Assembly: GCF_021155765.1 (NCBI RefSeq)
Contig: NC_060111.1
Span: forward strand, 2,599,997-2,663,996
Direction: 5' to 3'
Source: Diprion similis
Lineage: Eukaryota > Arthropoda > Insecta > Hymenoptera > Diprionidae
DNA: 64,000 nucleotides
In this document: piece after piece, positions 24,429 through 37,851 of the stretch
Numbering within the stretch: the stretch's first letter is position 1
Layout: the number at the start of each line of letters is the position of its first letter
Program-made: the position numbers and the translations under genes
The notes under the pieces: generated by a model
What the model saw: the letters and a program-made list of their open reading frames with translations, nothing else
What the model was told of the DNA's origin: nothing
Database searches by the model: none

Positions 24429-27400
24429 ATTCTGCAGAATATTGAATTGCGAACTTACTTTTTCTGCTACGGCTCTCGTCCTATATTCCCACAACATGAT
24501 CGAATTTCAAGACACAACTGCACGTATTCTAAAATAAACAATATTGACAATCAATACCTGCAACGTAATTGTTTATGTTATGTATACATATAATATTTGA
24601 TATTCGTTGCAATAACCATAACACAAAGTGCTGAGGAAAAGTTATCGCGTCGCGAGAGTTTTCGCAACTACAAAACACCACGGCAAAATTTTTAATTATA
24701 TACCATATATACATAGGTATATATGTACATATAATACGTGCAGGTATGCATGTGTGTTATATGTATATAGTTAAGGAGATTCACGTTCGGCTCGTGCAGC
24801 AGCTGCAGCTCGACGCTGTGCACTCCACCTACCACCTTATACCTATGTAGCAAGATTCTTGCACCAACGTCGATCGGCCGCATGACGTCAACGGCTGCAT
24901 CATTCCGCCGGCCAAAAACCGCGTTGAGCAGGTCATGGTTCTCTTCATATTCACGTCCGCGTCGTTGCGACGCGCCGAAAACACGGAGACACGTTCCTCC
25001 TCCGACATTTTCAGGCTTTTACAATTTATACGTTATACAGCTTGGATTTTACTCATACTTATGCCATTACGCCTACATACTTGAGCCGCGATTAACAAGT
25101 CGATAAATAATCGATATATACAGGAGCTTGCGAAGTACGAACAGCTGTTCATGTAGGTATTATGGTAGGGGTGTAAATGAGAATTATTGCAAACAGACTA
25201 TTTTTTTAATTTCTTATTTTATTTATGCGTGTACAGAAGGTCGTCCAGATTATAGAAATTCGAGAGTTCCAATTTTCTGCTGGATCAAGGCTACTTGTTA
25301 TCTGAGAAATATAAAATAACAACCAAATAAGCCGTTTATTCTCATCTTAAATTTTTCCCACACCCGTCTGGTTTTTTTTTTTTTTTTTTTTTTACACGTG
25401 GCTAAATTTTAATGCTTTGATTTGGGAGAAGAATGGCGGAATACCCGCTTCCGGAAAGTTGTCGCTTTTCTCATCGATAATTCAGAGTCCCGGGGTTCGT
25501 TTCGGGGGACGGTAAATCGAATCACCCGTCGGTAACTTCTCCCAAGTTTTGTAACAACAGAATATCGCGCGCGTTTTCATCCCTTCTTTCGAGGAGTTAC
25601 ACGGGTTTCGAAGGTTAAGAAAAAGCATATTTAAAAAAAAAAATTATTTTATTTTTTTCTAATATTGTAAAAGAATTTTTTTATTCAAACTTGAGGTTTA
25701 TAAAAGTACAATATTTAAACGATGTTTCATAAAAAATTTCATTCAAAAATTTTGAACACTGTCGTTCAGAACTGGTTTTTGGACACCCGGTATATTCGAG
25801 GTGGGCACCATAACTCGTGTTAGCTTTATCTGAAATGAAACAATCAAACATTTTCTGTTAGTAGGTGGAGTATAGCTTGGACTTGGACGAATGATTGAAA
25901 AAAAAATGAAATTTTAACTTTTTGGCATAGTTGTATGCAAATAAGTCCAATTTGCAACATCATATGTATCGCCTTGTGAAATAAATTGTAAATCGAAGGG
26001 AAACAAAATACCTTCGTCCAAGTACTATTTAATCCTATCTATATGAAATGTGCAAAAATTCAATAGAATCGGTGCATTAGTTTTGTGAGAAATCGTGTTC
26101 ACCGACTACAAAAATATAGTTTTGAGAAAGGAACGATATAATGAGAGAAATTTCTAAGGACTCTCTCTCCTAGACTTTTACTACAATGGACTTGAAACTA
26201 TCGGGAAAGTTGCTTGATTTTTTGAAATTTCCGAACCCATGTAACCCCTAAAAAAACCTCGATTTTCCGCCGAAAGTCTCCACTGCGATAATCGTATTGT
26301 AACAAGAGAGATTTTTCCGATGGTCTCGTTACTGCGCATCAACAAACCCCGCTGCACCGAAGTCATTGACTCCGGAGTTTTCGAAAAGCCGTTAATGAAG
26401 AGAGATGAAAGAGGAAGTGAAAAAAGCGGGTGAAAAAAACTGAACGAAAGGATCTCACGTGGTCGCTCGGACTAGCACCCTCGTCACGCTGAGATAGGCT
26501 GAAGCGTCAGTTTTTTTCGAGTACATCGGAGCCTCGGCTATTATACAATAAATATAACGTTATTAATATTTAAAATTATTTAAATCTTAGGCACGAACAG
26601 GTAGGAAGTTATACATAAAAATCAGTTTCACTACCTCCGAGCGATTTCCGATTCTTTTCTTTCTTTCACTCTTTCGACTTCAATTCCGCTTTACCCGCAA
26701 CCACAAAAATTTTCACGGCCGTGCAAAAACGGCGTTATTTACTCTTCGACTGAAATGCGTCGGGTAATTGTATCAGTTATTGTCACGTTTAGTCCCAATT
26801 ATTAACCCTCTTATTTTCCAAAATTATATAAATTTACAAACCGAACTGTGTGAATCTCGCGATATGACTAATTAACCATTTTCTAGATCATTAGACACTA
26901 GAAATTCATGTTTTTCATCATTTTAAAACTAAGGATCGAACAAATACGAGCAAAAAGCTCAATAACTGGGACAGGGTCAATAACTGGTACACTTACCACC
27001 TTACACACCGTGTGTTAGACGCAGAGTTCGTTCGGCAGCCATAGGATTTTAGAGAGATTTACTGCAAGCCGGTAAAAGAGCACGGCGGTAAAGGGCAGAG
27101 GTGGAAGAAACCACCTACCTACCTACCTCCCTACCTACCTCGCTGGTTCCGATCGCCGCGTGCAGCCTCAAGGCGAATATCCCCGCCCTGACAACCACGA
27201 GACCACAACCGATGACACAAATTGATTTCACTTGGAATTCGCGTGGCGATAATGTAAATCCGTAAGCCGTATACGCCAGCCGTGCTCGCTTCGCGTTGTT
27301 TCAGCAATTCGGAGACGAAATTCTAACGTTATCCATGATCTGCTGTTTCGGGAGGGATCTGAAATAAAAAGTGAACCCCAGACTGAACGGGGCACGTGGC

Positions 27401-27694
27401 GTTGGAAAACCGGGATTAGAAAGCAATATATACAGTATATACGTATAACTATATGGAGGAGCGTCGTCGGTAACCACTAAAGAAAATTTTTCAAGATGGA
27501 TACACATACTATGTATATATTTGGTCGTTTGTTCCTTGTTTTTTTTTTTTTTACTTTTAGTCCAAGTGCGAGGTGAAGGAAAGAGAAGAGAAGAGTAAGA
27601 TAGGGCAATTATCGCTGCTGGCCCAAATTTTTTCCCACAGTTCGAAGAGGGCATTACCTCCCCGCTTTCTTTCATTTTTATTTACCTTCTCTGC

Positions 27695-27737
27695 GGTGGT
27701 GGTGGTGGTGGTGTTTTTTTTTTTTTTTTTTTTTTTT
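27695..27737. repeat. (GGT)n followed by poly(T)
   Basis: About six GGT units run into a 25-base T tract. On the minus strand this reads as poly(Lys)-poly(His), which accounts for the histidine-rich open frame there. Confidence 0.9.
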
Positions 27738-28668
27738 CGTTTTTTTCACCGCCTTCTCTTGTCGCCGGTCTTGGGGTGCGGGCGTCGAGAAGAGCTCCCT
27801 GAGGTCATTCCTCCCGAATTCCATACCCTTGCATCCCTCCGCGTGTTGGAATGACTCTCTTAGAAGGGTCCGTGTGGTACCCAGTCTGAGATGCAGGGAC
27901 CGATCAACAGATAACTTTTTTCCGCCTTTTTTTTCCGCCCCCTTTTCCTTCCTTCTCGCCGTTGTTGTTCGGGACTGACCTGCACCCAACTGTGCCGGCA
28001 GCCTGCACATTCTAAGGGCGCGCCTTTCTTTTCACGTCAGGAAGAAACGAGAGGGGCCTCAAGCCTGCGGTGGGAAAGAAGGATTCTTCGGGGCACAAAA
28101 AGGAAGGAAAAAAAGGAAACCGAAAGGAAGAAATAGAAGAGGGGTCTAGCCTGGCGTGGACTGACGTTATTATGAATGATGCAATTTTCGAACGGTCCTT
28201 CTAGGAAACCGGGCGTCGATACTCAGGCTACGGAGACCTGCGACTACGACTATAACCTCGGGCCCTCGTAAACCGGAGAAATTCCCATCCCCATAAATTG
28301 TTGTGCCGATCCAACGGCGAGCCAGCTTGTAAAAACCCGAGGGCTCCGAGAGACCCGTCTCTCACACTATTCTCATACGGCCAAAGTGAAAACACTTGTC
28401 GTTCGGGAATCGGATTTCTTCTACCACGTATAATAATTGTTCGGGGAAGATTCCAGAACCTCGGACCAGCGGGTTTTAGTTCCTCGATGAAACGTCGCTG
28501 TCTTGGTGTAGGTGGAATTTTCTAACGTGAAAATATACATCCTTCAGAGAAATCGGTACCCATCGTTTGGACTTTTCTGTTTTTCCTGGTTTTTTCGTGC
28601 CAACGCGTTCATTGTCTTGGTCAAATGAAAGGAAAGAATGTATAAGCGTTATGTGAAGGATGAATTTG

Positions 28669-28690
28669 CCCCCCCCCCCCCCCCCCCCCC
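28669..28690. repeat. 22-base poly(C) run
   Basis: Uninterrupted C tract in AT-richer surroundings, one of several such runs in the spacer. Confidence 0.95.
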
Positions 28691-31600
28691 TGGGGCTTTG
28701 AAATAATTGGGAAATCTCCCTGAGGGTATTTTCTCCTACATCAAAACCGTCTAATGCCGGTTCAATTAATTATCCGGGATTTTTGGAACCGCGAATATCG
28801 CGCCGTGACTAGTCTTCGCCGAAACCAACTTTATAGTTACGTGGATGTACGGTATAGATGGGAAACCCCGGGGTAGGTAGGCGTCGAGACGCCTGGCGCC
28901 GTCCTATCGAACGACTTGGCTCGCCTAGGAAAATTGGCCTTCCTCATTTCCATCCCTGTAAGTATGGATTACTGGCAATGCATGATTCGACGAATATTTA
29001 TCACGGCTTACTTCGCGGAGAAAAACTTTGCGTCTTGGTAAAGGGCGAAAATACGTGTTATTTATAGAAACGATGATCGACCTCATTTTCAGTAATCCTC
29101 GATCTATTCCTAGACCGGAAGTTGTGGTTTACATGTCGAGGACTCTAGTTTTGATACGCGCAATAAAAATTCTAGTCCATTGCGAAAGTCTGGTAAAAAT
29201 AAACGGAGGAAGGACTAGCTCTCGAATTCAAATTGCTACGGAAAGGGCTCGTCTCATACCAGCAAACACGAGTACAAGGTTGAAGGTAAATGTCAATCGG
29301 AGTCTGCTTTGAAACCTATTCAAGGCCGTTGAAGCGAGATACGCTCATCGTGGATCGGAGGTCGGATCACGTTGGCAAGTTTTAAAAAATTCAGGGTATC
29401 AAAGTGAATTTTTGTTGGGTTGGCTCCGTAGCGTCGTCGATTCCATTTGATAATGTTGATTTATGCGGAAATTGACTTTGCCCTTGTGTCTCATTGTCGA
29501 TTTCGTAATTTTCTTCTGAAAAATTAATCGTCACATCGGTTAGGAAACAGCCTCTTCCGATCCCCGGACAACGGAGAGAACCCGACGGCTCAACCGGATG
29601 TCGGTCAAGGTCTCGCTCGAAGGGACTTGTGTACCCTAGATTGGCGATCGACGAGTAGGGCACAAAGTGGTCCACGGCCAAGCCCTTCTAAACCGAGCCT
29701 TTCCTAACCGAAACGGTCGACGACCCATCATCCGGCGTCCTTGCTGATTGAGTAATTGAATTACTCGACGCGTCGGTTTGGATACAACCAAGTTCGAGGG
29801 TCCCGCGATGCCCTTTTGATATCGCGCTCTAATTAGCCAGCGAAACTCGGGACCAGGGAACAATGCACCCGCGGAATCGGAGGGAACGGGTCAACGACGA
29901 AGCACAAATGGAACTGTCGAGAGGATTTCTGCCGCAGGATACCTCCGCAGCATTGACTACGAGGTCACAGAGCCATGCCAGTGTCGAACCACCGCGCCCA
30001 GTCTTCATAATGCAATCCGCCTGCACTAGCATTGACCCGATTCCAACTGCAGCGATGATCCGCATAGCGAAACAACAGACTCGAACAACTATAGAGGAGA
30101 AAAAACTCACCCTGCATCTGGCAGGGATGCACAGTCTCGAAGAAAGAACCGAAAGAGTGACCGAGCAAAGCGGTTTTTAGATCCGGTATATGGCAAAACG
30201 ATAATGGCCGCAAGTCAATTTTCTGTACGACATCCGTTGCGCCATGTCCACTTAATTTATTCAAGGCCATTCAAGCCGGCGATCGGTTCGTTAATCAAAA
30301 ATACACTTTCATTCAAATGACAAGTTGCACGGGTTTCGATATGGGATTTGCGAATCTGTTCATCGCCGATTTGCCAATTCTTCTAATTTATGCTCTTCGA
30401 ACGGTTTCTTATCTCTTCGCTATTCACCGTCATTCCAATTTTAATGCTCACCCCGTTCCTCAACGTATACTTACGTGACGTCATCTTGACAGCGCCAAGA
30501 ATAAGTACGAATCTTTTCGATCGGATCAGCATCGTCATCGATGTCTTGCATCACTGCCATCGAGTCCTAAGAAGCCTGGACGAATCGATGACCAACGGCA
30601 TAGCAACACCATGCGAAAAAAGTCACTTCAGTAATCACGTCAGTCACGTGAGGTTGGTACGTCGAGGTCGAACGCACCTCAAACCGTCTCCATAAGTTTC
30701 TTTGAAAAATTTAATACATTTTCAATTGCGGTGTGTCGATTTGTTCACCTCTTGACCAACAAACTTTCGGGGTTGTGATACGGTTGTGCTAAGTCGCGGT
30801 GTTACATGAGGCCCGGACGCATCGTACGGTATCCACATACACGTCCTCCGGCTAGCGTAACGTCCTGTTACATCACGAGGCGAGTAGACTCACCGTGTCA
30901 AGGACACGAGTAAATTCTCTCTCGATCTAAAAATTCTCCTCACACGCATCACGAGGCGCTGTGTACGATGGGCAAAATGGGCAACCATGCACCGGCTCAC
31001 GTGTATACAAGATACAGACGATTGATAGATTACGCGTCGAATGAAAATCGGTGGAATTCACATATATTCACGGTGTGGCAGTTTATATGCGTTTTTTATA
31101 ATACCTGTTTACAACCGGTCGAATAAATATTTGCATAGATGATTTCCCAAAACCGCTCTCTACGATCCGTCAATGGAACACACATACGTGCCTTGGTGTA
31201 GAAATGAAATCCTTGCGCAGAAAGCGAAAGACATACCAAACAAACTCTTATACGCGATCACTCCGCGGGTTGACAGTTATCGCCGACCGTTAAGGTCTCC
31301 AAGTCACGTATGACAAACCATCTAACTACTAACTAAACTTCTGCTTTATTTCACTCTCGAATGTTCAAAACTATTACCGAACTACACAGCTGTTGCCACT
31401 TGCCATAGTGTGTCAGCAATTCGTACCTCATGGAATATCCGTCAGTCTAGTAAAGCCTCCGTATTTTCTCTCCTTTTCCACGACTTTCACAGAGATTCAC
31501 CAAATTTGAAAATGACAGGATTCGAAGTCCTTTGATTATTTCTGAAGACGCTGTACCAGTCAATAATCTACAGTCGATCAAACGGTTTCTTGCTGTATTA

Positions 31601-33063
31601 TACGTTGCGCAATTGGTACAAAAGGGAACGTGTGGGTGGAATACGTGAAAATATACATATTTAAAGAGGAGAGATAATAGCTGTGGAAGGAGGGAGGGGG
31701 GGGGGGGGGGGAGGATCGATCGGTAACGTAATTTATTGGCTTGCGCAAATTCGATTGACGCCGATGATGATGATCGCTTGGATGATGACTGCATATGTAT
31801 GTACGTACATACGATATGCGCGGCTCACCCCCGGAATACAAACAAGGCCCAGCTCGGGCCCGTGCGCACCTATGTATAAAGTTTTGCAAGAGCACGCTTT
31901 TTCTCGCCGTGACAAAGGTTTCCCTTCTCTGCCTTCGCTGCTTTTGGGTATAGATATATCTACAACGTATATGTCTCTCGGAGAGTTAGAGACGCGGGAT
32001 TCTTAATTCAAAGCCGGGTGTCGACGACAGGTATTGAAATTCGCGGTGTAACAGAAAGCTGTGGAATTTCGGGTGGGTTACGAAAGGTTGAAAATTCTCG
32101 CTGGATTTACGTGTCGAATTAATCCGCAAAAGCTCGTCGTTCAGGTATCTTGAAAGAGAGCTTTAGAATCGATACAAACTTGCCTTGGCGCCGGAAATAA
32201 CGGAGGCGCTCCACGTGCATGGATGAAACTGGAATTTTTTACCTTCACCTCAGCACGAGTCGTAAAATCACTGCTTCCTCTGCTGCATAATCGAGGATAG
32301 AAATTAGTTTTCCGGGTATACCAATTTGCGAAAGAGGCTGAAATAAAAATTACGGCCTGTTGTTATACCACGTGGTGGATATGTGCAGGCGTACGCAGGT
32401 CTATTTTTAAATGCAAAAATAGACACGATGGTTTTACTTGTCAAGAAACAACGCAATAGTTATGTACCTACTCGCCGTAAGCTAAGACAGGGATTCCCGC
32501 GTTAATTGGCTCCGCGGTGGCACATGCCACGAATCCGGAATGACAAAGAGTCAGTCCCTATTGCGAAACTGAACGCCAGTTTTGAAATGACTTGTTAGCT
32601 TCTGAGCTCGTAACGACGTACACTGTATACCGATAAGCGGAATCATAGAAGCCTGAATATACCGAATATACTTGCGTTAATAGATACGAAATTATCAAGA
32701 TATTTTCACCGTGAAATAAACAAGTCTACGGTGAAACGAACAAATTGTGTAAAAGGCAAATGTACCTTATAATGATCAACAAACTCGAGTTCTCCGGATC
32801 TTTTAAATAAACCTGTCACCATGCCTTGTTTTTTCGGCTTTAGAGAAACGTCGAAACTTATTGCGCTTGAGACTTGACGAGCGGTACTTTTATTATTCAT
32901 TTTATCAATCCGGTGTACATTAGCCGGAGATGAAAATTTTCCTTGATTTAAAATCGATCCTCGCGAAGGCGTCGATGGACGAAGATAATGCGCGTTGATC
33001 GTTCGATTCATCTTTAGAAGATTTAATGGCGCGAAGTTTGAGTGCCGAAGCACTTGAAGCTGG

Positions 33064-33101
<38 letters not shown>
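33064..33101. repeat. (AAGC)n microsatellite
   Basis: About nine tetramer units. The minus strand reads as a leucine-alanine-cysteine repeat, an artefact. Confidence 0.95.
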
Positions 33102-33102
<1 letters not shown>

Positions 33103-34832
33103 CACGCAAGTGTGCCCCTCGCCAATCAATAGTCCTTCATTGATTTTTCTTCAAGCCCATTCTGCGGCACAGCAGCGTTGCAGCTCGTGCATCGAGCTAT
33201 GTGTCATTCGAATGGTGTTGCACTCACCAGACGAGTCGGTCTTGGTCATTACAAACACCCATGGGCGTGTGTAGGTACCTGTATTCTCACGTAAACGTGC
33301 CGCGTGTATTATTCTAGCGGTTCAAACTGCATGTGCAACCGATGCAACTGGCCCCACGCAGGAGGCAAGATGCACCAAGGCTTCGGCAATGAACTAGATA
33401 AGTGGGGAACAGTGTGTCTAGGTTAGTATAGCAAGAACTGTGCATACACAGTAGCTGACGTATTAAATGTGATTGCAACGACGACCGACAGGACAGGACA
33501 GTGCCTCTCATTGTCTCAGTCACGTGCATATAGTGTCTTACTCATCGATGAAGTGCACGTTGTGTCCAATGCTCGAAGTCGATCTCGTACAGTTAACGAA
33601 ATCTCCGTTATGTACATACATACACCTGGAAGCTGTTAGTCGACGACGAACAATTAGGGATTCGTTTCAGTCTGAACACCCGATTTCTTCTACGATTGTT
33701 CGACAAGATTGAGCGACGCTGCAGTCTCTTTTATGTTGAGAGCTGCAAACGACAGCGCGTGTTTCTTCTCAGTAAAGAAATTATTATTCTATATTCATCG
33801 CGGCATATATTAATGTTTATACCGTCGAATGGCAATGATCTACATTATACGTACGCTGGTACACAGTTGAATGGCGAACGTATATCATCGCGGTAAATAC
33901 CGTTTAAAATTATCTCGGTATAAAGTAGTAATATCTCGCTAAACGTAGTATATACCTACTACGCAAAGGAGAAGATGATATCAATTTCACACAAATAGGT
34001 CAACCACCTGCATATTCAACGGTGCAACTTTCATTGGTGTTAAAACTGAATCACGATATTCCTTATACGGAATTTGTTATTCAACATGAACCAATCCTCT
34101 GATTAGTTCACAGATGCTTCTACACAGTGTTATGTAGTACTGCTAAAAATGATCAGGAATCTTCTTAGCATATTTAAAAGACACAAAGAAAAAACGAAAA
34201 AAAAAACAGTTGAAACTTTTAAAATAACAATTGACCTTCAATAACGAATGAAGTCAATTCATTCACGCGGAACAATTCTTCCTAACAAATCTTGTCATGT
34301 CTTGTTCGTCAGCCACACTACCAACCATTTTCCCACTCCCGTGCCTAAATGGTGCAACGAACGAAAGATGCGGGACTCGCGACGTTTTCATGCTTTCACG
34401 ATCAAGTTTGAGGGGCTGGCATTGGCCTGTGCTTTAGCGAGATCTCGACACTACCGAGCGAGCAAAGCTATCGGAACTGAACTCTCACCACACGTCATTC
34501 ACTCTCTGAGCTCGACCGTTCGTATTCACTCTCTTTCGCCTCATCAGGCTGCTCGTCGAGAGGCCTGCACATTCCCTCATCTATCCGCACCGTCAGCTTG
34601 GTAAAGGAACCGATGAACTATCGATGAAAGAAACTTGACGGATCGATTGCGACGCGACACTTGCGTGTGGCAGTCGGATCTTCTTATAGTCTTACCTACC
34701 AACTCGCGAAAGTCCGGAATCAGGTTTTCCCGATACGCCTACGAAGCCTAACCTGAAAGGCACGATCCGCTCATCTCGGTGGTTGGTGTCTTCTCTCCTA
34801 TAACATTTGCGGAGAGGATAAGTCGGCCAGAG

Positions 34833-34869
34833 TATAAATAAAGGTGCAAGCGGTGTGTTGTTGCAGTCT
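34833..34869 (+). promoter_or_regulatory. Orphan TATA/initiator promoter
   Basis: TATAAATA at 34833-34840 and the initiator-like GCAGTCTG with its A at 34865. The 32-base spacing is the canonical TATA to +1 distance in insects. Downstream is an exon-like stretch with a consensus donor, so this is probably a real + strand promoter of an unidentified transcript. Confidence 0.5.
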
Positions 34870-35158
34870 GCTCCACTTGCAGCACTTTCATGACAACCGA
34901 GACTTTCGAGTTCTCTCGCCGTAACGCGCTTGACGCCGCGCTCTAGAGGTCGAGAGGCTCCTTTGCTTCTCCTTACTCACTTCTCTCCTCCTCGTGGACC
35001 GGAGAGACACGCGATCGCCGAAAGGTCCTCGTCAAGAAACGAGGCCGGCATCCAGCAACCGAAACGGACAAACAAAATACGTATGCGCACGTGACTTAAA
35101 CTAGCTCACCTAATGGAACTCGTTCAGTATCCGATCGAACCTCCTTGGCGTCCAACAG
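34865..35158 (+). other. Putative first exon of an unidentified + strand transcript
   Basis: Runs from the predicted start site at 34865 to a strong donor, CAACAG|GTGAGAAG, after 35158. It carries an 18-codon upstream frame beginning at about 34889. A second ATG at 35113 opens a frame of 15 complete codons (MELVQYPIEPPWRPT) that crosses the donor in phase 1. I could not identify the next exon or the product. It may be a protein gene with small distant exons or a spliced non-coding RNA. Confidence 0.35.
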
Positions 35159-35974
35159 GTGAGAAGCGTTCTTGGCACTCGAGTGCATGACGAACGATTT
35201 AGTATCCCCCCAACGCCGAATGGCTAGAATATTTCGTAATCCGACGGATCTGTTCATGCATCATGAGAGGTTGAAGACCGAGTTCCTCTTCGGTGAAACG
35301 AAAAAAAATCCGGCCAAGGTTACCGGCTAAGAAAAACGACGAACGAGGTCGTTCACCTTCTCTTCCGAAGAGGAAGGAATCGAAAATAGATACCGAGTAA
35401 ATTTCCGCCCATTGGGGAAACCGAGGGGTTAAGAAGAAGAAGAAGACGACGAAGAAGAGATTGTCAAAGGTGGGGGATCACACGGATGTGGGTCAGTTGC
35501 GGGCGCGCAACAGCGTCGCTCCGCATCGTAGCGATGATTTTGAAAATGCGCGTCCCACTTGCGACGCGAGTACTTTCACGGTCAGTAACCCGAAGCAGGC
35601 AGTGCGAGTGACCAGGGATCATTCTTCATCCGAATATCAAATAGCGAGACCAACGAAGCGCCACTTTATCTTGTACACTTCTTACCGGAGAATGCGCGCG
35701 ACCTTTGCAATGTCGAACGATTCTCCACACGCGTCACCAAATCTGGATCGTTGTGGAAAAATGCCTGCTTATTGTCAAAGAAAAGCGTCTCCTCTTGGCA
35801 TGGAAACGTTGCACAGATTGCTAAGCAATGTTTGAACTGGCACTAGTCTTATTTGACTAAACATCGCGACGACGGTGATTTGATCTTGATTTGGTTTATT
35901 CAAACGTACAAACGTCGCGTCTCTCTAGTCTAGCATATTTGAAGGAAACTAAGGTCAGCGATTCTGAAATACGT

Positions 35975-36003
35975 TTCTTTTCTTTTCTTTTCTTTTCTTT
36001 TAT
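35975..36003. repeat. (TTTTC)n microsatellite
   Basis: About five pentamer units within a longer pyrimidine stretch. Confidence 0.9.
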
Positions 36004-37827
36004 TTTCTCTTCTTTTTCTCATACCCCACCGTCTATCTCGCGTTCTGTTCCCGCAAGGTAATTGCCACGATACGGATACCTGCTTGAGGACCGGTAACAT
36101 AATAGGAGAAATTTTATTAGTTAACGAGGTAACCTATATTTATCCGGTTGATGATCGTATGGGGAAAACGCGAGTTCTTCTCCCCTCTGCAATGAAGACA
36201 AGAAAGGCAAGAAAGGCAAGAAAGGCGCGAAAGACTCAAATGACATGAAAGTTTTGGACATCCTCCGAGCAGACTGCGTCGCACTTTTGTACTGTGACTG
36301 GGTCGCGCACCAGGCACCATGCACTCTTTGTCACTTTGCACTCTGCATTGCTGCAGCCAAGATGCATACGAATAAGATTTTCATCTTGAAAGTTGGCCTA
36401 CTATCCTTTGACACTATCGCGGAAAGGAACCTTCGCCACGACGTTCGACGTCAATCGTCCTCCTGAGAATCAACCCTTTTAAATCAACTCACGAGAAACT
36501 AGCTGGCTATAACCGCTGACCATTAAAGCTAAAATCGATGCAGTCCCTCTGGTCCCTCGTCACGTATGTGCTATCGAGAGCAAAAGTGGAAATGCGATGC
36601 GCGATTCGAATATTCGACTCTGCTGTCGAGTGGGTGTCAAGACTTATACACCCTCCTGAGTATACAGGATGTACCATATAGCCAGGGGAAAAAAAGGAAA
36701 AATACCAGAGAATTGAATAGCCTCGCTATAGAAGTTGCGAGGCCATGACCGAACTGCGTTCTTGTTTACAACAATTCTTTCTACTCTTCTTTTTGTTATC
36801 TGTATAGAGGATGAGGTAGGTAGGTAAGTAAGTACGTGGTTATAGTGTCCGACAAACTTATTCCAGGCAGCGCGAGACTACATTGATTGTGACAGAGTTA
36901 TCAAGCCAGTTTCGCGTCAACTCCGATGGGTCTCGGCATTTGCCCAGGGCTTCGCCAGTAAACAATTGTCTCTTTTATTCTCATTTTCTTATTCGTCTTC
37001 GACTTCTTCTTCTTCTTCTAGTTCTTTTATCCTCTCGACAACTGGACGTAAACAGAACCAACAAGCCTGAAATTCACTGCTTACTGCCTCTATCTCTTGA
37101 TCTTTTGATGGTCCAAAGACATTTGCCGAAAACCCTAAGCACCATAGAGGGCCAAACAGGAAGTGGCGTACGTGCGGAGAGCTCAAGGTTTCATGCGTGT
37201 ATCAAGTGTTGATTATCCCACCAAACTTGAATTGGAAAAAACACAACTTTTAACCATACCTTGGACCACGAATCGTAGCACGCTGTTTGATAATTCCAGA
37301 GTCAAAACCCCCATCAGACCAAGAATAAAGTCACGTTCGTCGCCGTGTATCCCAGCCAAGATTTACCTCATATTTCTCATTCCTAGTATAGTACCAAGTG
37401 TGGAATGTAATAGAGCGAGTGAATTATTCCCTCGCCATTAGCAAGCTACGATATGTGTATAATAATTATAAGCGAACAGTCTAGCCAAGAGTCTATTCCG
37501 GGGCTTAGGACAATTAATCACACTCCTGAAAAAAAGAGTATATAAGATGTTCTTCTTCTTTCCACCAGCTTAGATTTTGCTCGTTCGTTTATCATATATA
37601 GCAGCATTACATCACATATACATGGAGTTTACCACGCGGACCGTGTTTCTCCGGTTTTGAATTTATTGTTAGCCCGATTTCATACACATTCTTACTTCAG
37701 ACCCGCGTCATTAGTGTATAAATTCTACCAGTCCGCGACTAAACTGGTTCGAGACTTTTTATCAACGATTTTTTACTTTTCTCGTTTATTCGAGAAAAAA
37801 CACTTGGCATGCCTTGGCTATTGACCC

Positions 37828-37851
37828 GGCGGCGGCGGCGGCGGCGGCGGC
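37828..37851. repeat. (GGC)n microsatellite
   Basis: Eight uninterrupted GGC units. Confidence 0.95.

Larger units (their letters stand above)
24429..34829. other. Ten-kilobase stretch with no supported gene
   Basis: Spacer with poly(T) at 25371-25393, a CTAC run at about 27115-27140, a GGT-plus-poly(T) tract at 27695-27737, poly(C) at 28669-28690, poly(G) at 31696-31711 and (AAGC)n at 33064-33101. Open frames of up to 139 aa are low-complexity or unrecognised and do not chain through splice sites. Confidence 0.5.

Noticed and set aside
34889-34945. 18-codon frame as a coding start in the orphan exon
   Set aside because: Closes before the donor, so it can only be an upstream frame.
35461-35835. 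124-codon + strand open frame after the orphan exon
   Set aside because: Considered as the next exon of the 34.86 kb transcript. No good acceptor in the right phase precedes it, and the protein is unrecognised.
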